Positions 1 to 9,295 of a stretch of DNA of 64,000 bases are shown here, piece after piece. Both the position numbers and the translations under genes were made by a program. The DNA is taken from the NCBI RefSeq assembly GCF_018294505.1, contig NC_057808.1, forward strand, positions 226,855,684 through 226,919,683, in the 5' to 3' direction. Below the pieces are notes generated by a model. It searched no databases. It was given only the letters and a program-made list of their open reading frames with translations, and had not been told where the DNA came from. The stretch is from Triticum aestivum (lineage: Eukaryota; Streptophyta; Magnoliopsida; Poales; Poaceae). How positions within the stretch are numbered: position 1 is the stretch's first letter; every line of letters begins with the position of its first letter.

Positions 1-540
1 CAATCTGAGGCAATCTCCTTGCTTGCAAAATGAAGGTCCTCAGCTAGAGCGACTCCCTCCTGGCATGGTAGTGCTTCGAGGCTCGATGCGTCATTGATAT
101 GTTGTACAATAATTACCGAAGCTCCGACGTACATATTGTCCTCATTCGTGCGAAAAGCAACAGCTGCACTAAAGGTACCATTACAGGAGAAGGCACTGTC
201 CACGTTGATCTTTGCATGGTCTTGTTTCGGCGGCAACCACATCTGTCTAGTCTCTCTCGTAGGGTTTGCAGCTGGGGTTGATGAAGACATAGAATGGAGG
301 GTAGCCAGATCTGATAGCTCAGATTGTGCAAACCGATGAATCTGGTCGGGGCTTTGATAGATACTCTCGTGGATCACCTTCCGCCTAGCGGACCAGATAG
401 CCTATAAAGTGATGATCATCTTCGTGAAATCTTCGTGTGATATAGTATCATGCATAAAGAATAGTCAATTCTTTGGACTTGGCTCATTGCATGCGATCAT
501 ATGCTCAGTGAGAGCTGCATGAGATAACGCCAACGTACAC
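1..540 (-). pseudogene. LINE-type RNase H reading frame, decayed fragment
   Basis: Read on the minus strand, this frame gives a linker with the motif AIWSARRK, then KINVDSAF and a region resembling the plant non-LTR retrotransposon RNase H domain (RVT_3 type), running off the left edge. Two conserved tryptophan positions are now stops: TAG at 402-404 (expected LWAIW) and TGA at 465-467 (expected NWLFF). Both are G-to-A changes on the coding strand. The order zinc-binding linker then RNase H is that of the 3' end of a LINE ORF2 or of the RNase H-like genes derived from it. I cannot tell which, because the C-terminus is outside the window. It is not functional as seen. Confidence 0.65.
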
Positions 541-1090
541 CGCTACATGCATGTTAGATCTAGGATTGCTACACATAGTTTACTACAAAATATGGAAGTG
601 TGAAGGTACAACATATTCATATACTTAATCTAAGAGTTGAACCTGGTTAGGTCATATACAATGCGGGCACATAGCGTAGGTGCGATGATTCAATTCATTT
701 TCATTTCATGTGAATCCCATTGGGATTTTTGCTGGTGCCGATGTGAAAGGAGTAGTCGGGTGCTCCGGTTTTTCTTCTCCACTAGATGACCCATTGCACC
801 CATGGCACAAAATCAAATGCAGCCCGTTGTGAGGATAATTCGGTCTATTGGGCTGTCATGGTCAAGGTCGGTCTTTGGAGAAACGACTTTAAGTCGGACA
901 AATGGCATTTAGCTATACTCAGCCGCCGACGTGTGATCTCTAGAGGTGTGGTCTTAGTGTCGTGCTCCTTCATAAAGCGCTATTCCGAGGAAGGATGTCA
1001 CTTTAATTATGGATCCATCCGGGGGTTTTTCGCATATGGCAGAAGAATCTATATAGCATATATTTACACATAAGACTAATAGTTGTTCCT
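541..1090. other. No recognisable gene
   Basis: Low-complexity-free intergenic sequence. Short ORFs are present on both strands but none shows a family motif, and I found no LTR, TIR or tail signature. Confidence 0.5.
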
Positions 1091-1401
1091 TTACATCTTT
1101 CGTTTCCTGGACTCCGCGGTCTGGTAGAAGATCTTGCAGATGACCAACTCCTACTCTTTCATGTTCTTGATGTCGCGCAGGTGGTATTGATGCATCACCC
1201 ACTTGGTCCTGGCATGTGTGTTTGCGGACCTACTACGAAGCACCAGTATCTTCTTCCAACCCATTTGGCGGTCGTTGGCCTTCAACGCCAGGCTCTTGCC
1301 GGTCATGCTCTGTGTATCTTGATATGTTTCCTTGCTCCACTGTTGTACATCTTTGAAGGATAGAAGAAGAAAATTCTTAATAATGCCATCCATTCTCACA
1401 C
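1091..1401 (-). pseudogene. NAC transcription-factor exon, pseudogene
   Basis: The minus-strand frame starts directly after a splice-acceptor-like CAG (upper end 1401). It reads GVRMDG, then MGWKKILVLRSR, TKWVMHQYHL and ELVICKIFYQ, which is the C to E subdomain series of plant NAC domains, closest in style to the SOG1/NAC8-like group. NAC proteins are DNA-binding transcription factors. A TAG at 1151-1153 interrupts the frame just before ELVICKIFYQ, and a TAA follows at 1091-1093 shortly after. No first NAC exon was found upstream. This is most likely a captured or decayed gene fragment. Confidence 0.7.
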
Positions 1402-2189
1402 CTGCTCGAGTCATGATCAGATGTAGTAATTAATAAGTACTTTTGGGTACTATTGTATGTGTGTGCGAGCTGTCAGCGTCAAGCGTAGTGCCCTGGGACC
1501 GGCATTAGGAGATATGACAACCTCCGCTAGCCTCCTCACCATATCGAGCCTAAGGTGCCACCTTTACACAAGGTACATGTGGAAATATGCACGTCGTGCG
1601 GTATCACAATGCACGTCACAAAAGAATCCGCAACTCCCAAGAGTCAAATTTGACGAACAGATACAATAAGGGTCTTCCTACCAAGATACAACTAATACAA
1701 CAGAAGCAAATTGTACCTTAGACAGGTAAAGAATACAAATTGCTGATCTAATTTGATCAATGGTCGAAAACCATCACAGCGGGGTGTGATGTTGGGGTGG
1801 GCTGGTCAAAATGTGTGAGGTTGCTGTAGCGTCCATGCCATGATACTAGTGTCGCGTGCCCTGAGCACTGGTCTGCCACCGGCCTCTAAATTAGAGGTCG
1901 ACGGCGAGGGTGTCGTGTAGCCCGTGGCATCTTGCTACCATTGGCCTCCAGGCCTATTTGGTTACGGAGGCGCTCAAGGATTGCCTATGGTATGCGGCTC
2001 CAGTATTTTGGGGCTCGGATAGCCCTCGGGGCCCAGAGGTGTGTGGCGAAGATGCCACTACTGTTGATGGTGATGCCGCTGAAATATGATGGATTAGCGG
2101 TAGGCACATACAGAGGTCACGCGTGGTTGTTGATGATGAAGGCCATGACATCGATGTAGATTGTGCGTACAGGGCGGGCCGATGGGTTG
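1402..2189. other. No recognisable gene
   Basis: Would be the intron or upstream side of the NAC fragment on the minus strand. The first NAC exon (A/B subdomains) could not be identified here. No element boundary was found. Confidence 0.4.
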
Positions 2190-2596
2190 ATGTTTGACCT
2201 GGCCCGCCCTGTCGACGGTGAAGGTGAGGGATCCAAAGGTAAGGCTCTCCCCCGGCGGGAGGCCGTCAGAGGCTGAGGAAGATCCGATCTGAGATCAGTC
2301 TCCAGCTAACACGGCCCATGCCTAGCGCCAACTAACGGTACGGAAAACCATCAAATCCCTAGGCAGGGTACCTAGCGTAGCTGAAAGTCATAGATCAGAG
2401 GTCACATGAGGATTTTACCTAGGTTCGGGCCTCCATGGTGGAGTAATACTCTACGTCCTGCTTGTGTTTGTTATTGATGGTGGGTATACCTCGAGCGAGG
2501 GATTACAAGGGGATGTATGAGTCTATCGAGAGTTCTTTCTACGGGAGTATATGGGAATGAGAGCTCTCTAGCCTCCCCTTACATGCATGGTAGGGG
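2190..2596. other. Possible LTR remnant
   Basis: The stretch includes a 'ttacctaggttcgggcctcc' string and a 'tctacgtcctgctt' string that recall U5-like ends of Triticeae LTRs. No TG/CA termini, partner LTR or primer site could be fixed. Weak call. Confidence 0.25.
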
Positions 2597-3147
2597 TGAG
2601 GGAGTCCTGGACTAAGGGGTCCTCGGGCTGCCGGCCTATCTATTATGGGCCGGACTGGTGGGCCGCTCTACAACCATCAAAAGGCCGAGCTATAAGGCGG
2701 CTCCGTGTCCGGACAAGAAAACTTTGAAGCCTTGAAGTGTCCTCCAAGTCAAGATTGAAGAATTGGCACATTTATCTTCTTATTGTAACCGACCATATGT
2801 AACCCTAGGACCACTGGTGTATATATAAACCAGAGGGTTTAATCCGTAGAGGCTAGAAGGAGAACCATCATCCTACTCACCTAGGGTTTAGTTCATCTGA
2901 CCTCGTGGTAGATCGACTCTATAATCATCCTATACACCTCAATATAATCAAGCAGGATGTAGGGTTTTACCTCTTTGAGAGGGCCCGAACCTGGGTAAAC
3001 ATCGTCTCCTTCGTCCCTTGTTCCCCATTGATCCTAGATCCACAGCTCGGGACCCCCTACCTGAGATCCGCCAGTTTTGACACCAACATTCGTGCTTTCA
3101 TTGAGAGTTTCGTTGTGGGACCGCCAAACGATCAATGGCTCGCCCAA
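2597..3147 (+). mobile_element. Gypsy-type LTR with primer site, truncated
   Basis: An LTR runs from TGAGGGAGTCC at 2597 to TTTTGACA ending at 3082 (486 bp). It has a TATA box (TATATATAAA at 2820-2829) and the familiar U5 text ending in GAGATCCGCCAGTTTTGACA. Immediately after it comes a primer-site region (TTCGTGCTTTCATTGAGAG) and about 45 bp of leader. At about 3147 the sequence switches without transition into the minus-strand RNase H fragment, so the rest of the element and its second LTR are missing. LTRs of this opening are common in Triticeae Gypsy families; I do not assign a family name. Confidence 0.7.
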
Positions 3148-3405
3148 TCATTTGAATCCACTTTTGATTAATTGTGTAAAAAAATATTCTAAGCGGCATG
3201 AGGCTTCAAAAACACTACCATAAGGAGATATATAAACAACACCAACACTTTGGCCATTGCTACGAATTGAACCATCAAAACATAATCTCCATAGTATTAG
3301 AGAGACAAGGCTAATATCAATATTATGCATGTCATTAATCCAATGTTCAATAATAAAATCATCTATGATTTGGCTTCTTATAGATCTGAAAGATGCATAA
3401 GCCAA
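3148..3405 (-). pseudogene. RNase H fragment of the old Gypsy element
   Basis: The minus-strand frame has WRLCFDGS followed by a VGVVYISPYG stretch and FEASCRL, the start of a Gypsy RNase H domain (first catalytic Asp in FDGS). The linker before it (DDFIIEHWINDMHN) matches the usual tether between RT and RNase H. The domain is cut at the junction with the 2597-3147 LTR piece, so its later catalytic residues are missing. Confidence 0.6.
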
Positions 3406-4506
3406 ATCATATCCAAGAGTATAAGCCCACTAGCCAATTTTGCAACTATGAATTGGTCTATGTGGCATATATTCAATGACATCGGTCATGATGTCTCAAC
3501 TCCATTCAATCATAATTTAGGCATACATATAAATTTCCATGAGCACGTACCTTGTCCAGCTCTCCAATCGAACTAAGTACGATGTTAGAATACTACACCG
3601 GCCATGCATTGACATACTCTTAGGACGATAGATAAATATCGGCCATTACCATGTAAACTTCATTCAAAGCACATATAGCCGAAATAAACAAATGAAATGA
3701 CAAATCAAGTATTTCGGCCCTTTGGATCAGCAACAAACTTGTAGCTAATCAAATGTATAGTGATTTGGTAATACCCTTTCACGATGTAAGAACTTATATT
3801 GCAACCATGGACCATTATAAGCCCATTGAGGGTAACCAATCATACCTGATGATAAATTCCATGGAATAGGCATTAATGGCATAGTTGAAGAATATGGATA
3901 ATGTGTGGACCGAAGATGTTGAAACCTTCGGCTTGGTCCTTCATAGTTTTCACTCTTTTCCCTCTTCACCTTTGCCGCACTTCTTGTAATGGAAGCTTGC
4001 ACATAATTCTTATTTTGAGTACTTCCTTTGGGAACCCATGCCATGTTCCTTTCTTCAAGTTCTTGTGCACTAAGTTTTTGTAATTTCTTCTTTTGCCAAT
4101 ATGATAAGCCGAGTGGGCACCCCGGTTATGATTTTGTTTGAAGCAATGGCAATTCTTGTTTTACCTTGTGCACTCTCAACTTCTTATCTTCAGATTTGGC
4201 ACTTGATTGACTTGCCTCATTGCCTTTAGTAGCCAATATCAATACTTTAATTGGCTCTTTTTTATTTGAGATCAAATCTGAAGTAGCACTCTTACGGCCA
4301 TCTTTTTTAAGACGGTAAACTTGCTTGACCACCTCTTTCTTGTTCCTTGAGCTCTAGACCGATTCCTTATGATTGAAACGGTCTTTGGCATGTGATTGTT
4401 CATCAAATGTTGATGTTCTTGGAGCTGCATAATGTTGGTGAGGTGGACTAAAAAATAAGATGGAGAATGTGCCATTGTCTCATACCTTTCCGATGATGGA
4501 TATGGA
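3406..4506 (-). pseudogene. Internal Gag/linker region of the old element
   Basis: Minus-strand reading continues from 17472 after removal of the inserted Gypsy. It holds a basic, glutamine- and histidine-rich region (about 4126-4506) and a tyrosine/tryptophan/proline-rich region (3745-4044). No enzymatic motif is visible and frames shift several times. It is assigned to the element by continuity only. Confidence 0.4.
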
Positions 4507-4815
4507 TGTAACACCCTGAGGATCATGCTATAGTAACCCTCTGTGATTAAGCTAATCATGTTGCTAAACAGGGCTTGATCACATTTGGAACACATTTCTT
4601 TTCAAACTCCTAATTCAAACTTCAATTAAAATTAAAGTGGAAAATAAAAGTTTTCAAAAATTTAAACAAAAATGTTCGGTGGGTGCCAAATAATACACTG
4701 GTAATTATTGTGGAGAAAACTCCTTTTTAGAAAATGCCTAAGTATTTTAAAATGGATTAAAAGGTGAAAGAAAATAAATAAAAGAAAATGCAAAACAAAA
4801 CAGAAAACAAAAAAA

Positions 4816-4825
4816 NNNNNNNNNN
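4816..4825. other. Assembly gap (10 N) in the 5' LTR
   Basis: Ten N bases. Alignment to the 3' LTR shows that about 200 bp or more is missing, so the gap length is nominal. Confidence 0.95.
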
Positions 4826-6242
4826 CTCACCTCTCGGCCTCCGCGCCTCTCTCTCCCCCCCAGATCCGCGCCGCTCCTCCCTTCCCCACGCCCGACGCGG
4901 TCGCCGCCGTTCACCGTCGTTCCCGCGGCCACCGTGCCCCAATCGCCACTTCGCCGTGTCGTACGCCGTCGCCGCCCTCGACTACACCACCTCCACCTCT
5001 CCGTTGGAGCTCCGAGCCACTGCAACGGCCTCCCCGAGCTCGTCTTCCCCGCACAGCCGCCGTCGATTGCCGCCCCGTTTCGCCGCCTCGAGCCTCCCCG
5101 AGCACGCTGCCGTCCCCCTACAGCCTCGTCGTGAGCCTCTCCCCCTCCTCCCCTGTCCTTTCTCTCTCGCGCGCCCCCGAGCGGCTTCCCCACGCGCGCC
5201 CGAACGCCGCGCCGCGGAGCTCGTCGCCGGCGGGTCTCCGGTGACCATTTGGTCATGGGCGTATGCCCGTTAGCTCGACCGCACCGTGTAGCACCCGCCT
5301 AGCTAGCTAGTTCGGCCGCTCGCGCGCCCTAACACCGCACCCGCCCAGCCCGAAGTACCTCGCCGCCGGCGAGCTCGTAGCGCTCGCCCCCGCCCGTTCC
5401 AGCCGCTCCGCCACCACCGTTGGACGCGCGGCGCCGAGCCGCGTCGAACGCGCCCAGCCACGACCCCGCAGACCCCCTGTGCGCGAAACCCGCGCCCCTC
5501 CCGAGCCGCGCCGCCGCGTTTGGCTCGTCGGAGTTGCTCCGGCGCCGGCCGCCGACGTGGCTGGCCTGGGGCCACTGCCAGTGGGCCCCGTGGGTCCCAG
5601 TCAACTGCTGACTGGGCAGGCCCAGCCACTGACATGCGGGCCCCGCCGCAAAATTTAAAAAAAGAGAAAAAGAGAAATGTTTTATAAATAAAAATAATTA
5701 GATTAACTTAATCACTCACTGACAGGTGGGCCCAGTAGTTAATTAACTAAAAATTAATTAGTTTAATCTTCTGTTTAACCCACTGTCTATGACAGGTGGG
5801 TCCCCCGTGTCAGTTTTAACCAGTCAACCGGACTGTTGACCGCTGACGTCACTCATACGTCATGCTGACGTCATATCCCTTTTCTGTTAATTAAATAATT
5901 TCAGAAATTCAAATAATCTTTGAAAATTCATATCTTTTAAACCGTAACTCGGATGAAAATGTTTTCTATATGAAAGTTGCTCAGAACGACGAGACGAATC
6001 CGAATACGCAGTCCGTTCGTCCACCACACCTCCCTAACCTATCGAACTAGCAACTTTCCCCCTCCGGTCCGTCTGTCCGAAAACGCGAAACATCGGGAAT
6101 ACCTCCCGGATGTTCCCCCCCTTCGCCGGTACCACCTACTGTCGCGTTAGGACACACCTAGCACCGTTCATTGTCATGTCACGCATCGTCATGCTTATGT
6201 TTGCATTGTTTTACTGTTTCTTCCCCCTCTTCTCTCCGGTAG

Positions 6243-7665
6243 ACTACGAGACCGACACTGCTGCTGCCCAGTTCGACTACGGAGTTGACGACCCCTCCTA
6301 CTTGCCAGAGCAACCAGGCAAGCCCCCCCCTTGATCACCAGATATCGCCTATTCTTCTCTATACTGCTTGCATTAGAGTAGTGTAGCATGTTACTGTTTT
6401 TCGATATCCTATCCTGATGCATAGCCTATCCTTGCTACTACTGTTGATACCTTTACCTGCAATCCTACATGCTTAGTATAGGATGCTAGATTTCCATCAG
6501 TGGCCCTACATTCTTGTCCGTCTGCTGTGCTATACTATCGGGCCATGATCACCTGGGCGGTGATCACGGGTATATACTTATATACTACATACATGACACA
6601 TGTGATGACTAAAGTCGGGTCGGCTCGTAGGAGTACCCGCAAGTGGATCTTTGTGGCGGAGCGACAGGGCAGGTTGAGACCGCCTAGGTGAGAGGTGGGC
6701 CTGGCCCTGGTCGGCGTTTGCGGATACTTAACACGCTTAACGAGATCTTGGTATTTGATCTGAGTCTGGCCATTTGGTCTATACGCACTAACCATCTACG
6801 CGGGAGTAGTTATGGGTATCCCGGCGTCGTGGTATCAGCCGAAGCCTTCGTGACGTCAGCGACTGAGTGGCGCGCGCCGGATTGGACTGGAACGCCACTA
6901 GGCTAAGTCTGCTTCCGGCCGCGTACGCAACGTGCAGGTGTGCATAGGGCGATGGGCCCAGACCCCTGCGCGCATAGGGTTAGACCGGCGTGCTGACCGC
7001 TCTGTTGTGCTTAGGTGGGGCTGCGACGCGTTGATCTTACGAGGCCGGGCATGACCCAGAAAAGTGTGTCCGGCCAAATGGGATCGAGAGTGTTGGGTTA
7101 TGTGGTGCACCCCTGCAGGGAAGTTTATCTATTCGAATAGCCGTGTCCCTCGGTAAAAGGACGACCCGGAGTTGTACCTTGACCTTATGATAATTAGAAC
7201 CGGATACTGAATAAAACACACCCTTTCAAGTGCCAGATACAACCCGGTGATCGCTCTCTAACAGGGCGACGAGGAGGGGATCGCCGGGTAGGATTTATGC
7301 TATGCGATGCTACTTGGAGGACTTCAATCTACTCTCTTCTACATGCTGCAAGATGGAGATGGCCAGAAGCGTAGTCTTCGACAGGATTAGCTATCCCCCT
7401 CCTATTCTGGCATTCTGCAGTTCAGTCCACTGATATGCCCCTTTACACATATACCCATGCATATGTAGTGTAGCTCCTTGCTTGCGAGTACTTTGGATGA
7501 GTACTCACGGTTGCCTTTCTCCCTCTTTTCCCCCCTTTCCTTTCTACCTGGTTGCCGCAACCAGATGCTGGAGCCCAGGAGCCAGACGCCACTGTCGACG
7601 ACGACTCCTACGACACTGGAGGTGCCTACTACTACGTGCAGCCCGCTGACGACGACCAGGAGTAG
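6243..7665 (+). other. Coding-like split mini-ORF inside the LTR
   Basis: Two segments look like exons. Segment A (6243-6317) follows a CCGGTAG acceptor and reads YETDTAAAQFDYGVDDPSYL then PEQP. Segment B (7565-7665) follows a CAACCAG acceptor and reads AGAQEPDATVDDDSYDTGG then AYYYVQPADDDQE and a TAG. Phases match: A ends with G and B starts with AT, giving Asp. The donor would be GC-type (CAG|GCAAGC). The same segments recur in the 3' LTR (15750-15824 and 17073-17173), where the single change inside them that I noted (ACT/ACC) is silent. The product would be a short, very acidic peptide. No first exon with ATG was identified. Function unknown. Confidence 0.4.
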
Positions 7666-7963
7666 TTAGGTGGATCCCAGGCAGGAGGCCTGCGCCTCGT
7701 TCGATCTGTATCCCTGTTTGTGCTAGCCTTCTTAAGGCAAACTTGTTTAACTTATGTCTGTACTCAGATATTGTTGCTTCCGCTGACTCGTCTGTGATCG
7801 AGCACTTTTATTCGAGTCCTCGAGGCCCCTGGCTTGTATTAAGATGCTTGTATGACTTATTTATGTTGAAGAGTTGTGTTGTGATATCTTCCCGTGAGTC
7901 CCTGATCATGATCGTACACATTTGCATGCATGATTAGTGTATGGTCAATTCGGGGGCGTCACA

Positions 7964-7983
7964 AGTTGGTATCAGAGCCGACT
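7964..7983 (+). other. Primer-binding site (initiator Met tRNA type)
   Basis: TGGTATCAGAGC at 7967-7978, four bases after the LTR end, is the standard plant primer site complementary to the 3' end of initiator Met tRNA. It primes minus-strand cDNA synthesis. Confidence 0.9.
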
Positions 7984-8298
7984 GCCTGTAGGAATCCCCC
8001 TTTCCACACTCCTTGGCCGAAGTCGAGTCTAGACATTACAAAACTTTTACTAACATGGCTGTGTGTCTTACGGGCCCACGTCGCCATTGGGTGGTACTAG
8101 GATCTTTTACTCCCCGACCTTTACTCTGGGACTCTGAACTCTCTTCTACTCGGGTTAAACGAATTTACTAACTTTAACACTAGGATCCCGTGACCGCATT
8201 CACCCCAAAGTTGGATAAGCCATAGTTGTTTCTTAGAGTAGTATTTTGAACAATTCACACACTGTCATTTGACTCCTTTGAAACGTCTTTGCTTTCAG

Positions 8299-9057
8299 AT
8301 GGAACCCACGAGGCAGGTCGTTCGCCACACGATGGCCATTGGTGCCTCAGGATCACCTGCGGTGCTAGTTGAGATGATGACCTATCTGGGTTATCGTTGG
8401 CACCCTGAGTACACCGTCTACGAGGAGTATCAGGACTTTAACCAGGAGCAGTACCGTGCCATCGTCCACCTCTACTCTCGGGAGTACGACTCCACTACTG
8501 TGCTGCACACCGCACATGGTGTTGGTGTGACCATCGATATGGCTGTCCACGATGCTGCCTATGCTGCTCTGACACGTCTTCGTGGAGAGTATCAGGAGTT
8601 GGACACCTCCCCTTTCAGGCACATTGCTATCGCATCTGATGTTGGTGCGGAGGGATACTATACTGCCGCCTACTCCACTGTCACCCGAGAGCCCTTCTAC
8701 CATCAGCACCTGGTTCTGCATGCTGATGGGCTGGATCGAGCTAACCGAGCTCTTCGCCACGAGATGTACACCACCCGTCAGCACCTTTACCGTGCTCTGA
8801 CGCTGCTGCACCCCTTTGTCCGATCTGGACAGGTACCGCGTACTGCGATCTACCCAGCCAGGACCGTGATGCCCCACGGTGTCGGTTGGCCAGAGGTGGG
8901 AGGCTACTCTCCCGCACTTGGTGCTCTTCTGCCACCTGAGCGTCGGGCTCTACACCTGAGTATCCGCGGCCCCCAGTCTGCTGACGTGGAGGGCTATCCG
9001 TTGCCTCACTACCAGCTGTCGGGCTACGATTACCTCCACAGTACCTCTTGGGACTGA
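8299..9057 (+). CDS. Extra ORF upstream of gag in the young Gypsy
   Basis: An intact 252-residue frame from ATG at 8299 to TGA at 9057, between the primer site and gag. The ATG directly follows TTTGCTTTCAG, a good splice-acceptor look-alike, and is the first ATG of the frame. The protein has no motif I recognise. It is rich in Tyr, His and Arg, with repeated short TYLGY/EYQDF/REYDS-like acidic-aromatic stretches and no transmembrane segment or coiled coil that I can see. The frame is open although the neighbouring gag-pol is damaged, which fits recent insertion or selection. Extra ORFs before gag are known in several plant Gypsy lineages; the function of this one is unknown. Confidence 0.7.
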   Translation: MEPTRQVVRHTMAIGASGSPAVLVEMMTYLGYRWHPEYTVYEEYQDFNQEQYRAIVHLYSREYDSTTVLHTAHGVGVTIDMAVHDAAYAALTRLRGEYQELDTSPFRHIAIASDVGAEGYYTAAYSTVTREPFYHQHLVLHADGLDRANRALRHEMYTTRQHLYRALTLLHPFVRSGQVPRTAIYPARTVMPHGVGWPEVGGYSPALGALLPPERRALHLSIRGPQSADVEGYPLPHYQLSGYDYLHSTSWD

Positions 9058-9295
9058 TGTAGGCTTGCTTGTGGTGTTAGATGCATTCGCCGCGAGCCTG
9101 TGTGCCGCCTATGATGTTTTAGTCCATGTACTGAACTCTGTGTACTGAACTCTATGCATGCCCCCTTTTGTAAGATATGCCGACTACTAGGTAGTAGCTA
9201 TCGTGCTCCTTTCGTTATGCATGTTTCATCATGAATGATTCTTGTCTTTGCACATATTTCTCAATGCTGAACTACCCCTGTTATATATTAGCAGG

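Larger units (their letters stand above)
4507..7963 (+). repeat. 5' LTR of the young Gypsy
   Basis: TGTAACACC at 4507 to GTCACA at 7963, 3,457 bp, including a 10-N gap. The central part (about 4826-5640) is very GC-rich. The 3' copy has text at the gap position that is absent here, so the true LTR is longer than shown. It contains two coding-like mini-exons described separately. I could not fix a TATA box with confidence. Confidence 0.9.

Noticed and set aside
1091..1401. Functional NAC gene
   Set aside because: An in-frame TAG, an early TAA and no first exon in the window.
4747..5635. Several Arg/Gly/Pro-rich ORFs in the GC-rich LTR core
   Set aside because: Typical chance ORFs in GC-rich sequence; no motifs, and they overlap on both strands.
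7967..7978. tRNA gene end suggested by TGGTATCAGAGC
   Set aside because: It is the retroelement primer site; no cloverleaf can be built around it.
8365..8877. 170-residue minus-strand ORF
   Set aside because: Lies opposite the extra ORF of the young Gypsy and has no supporting signal.
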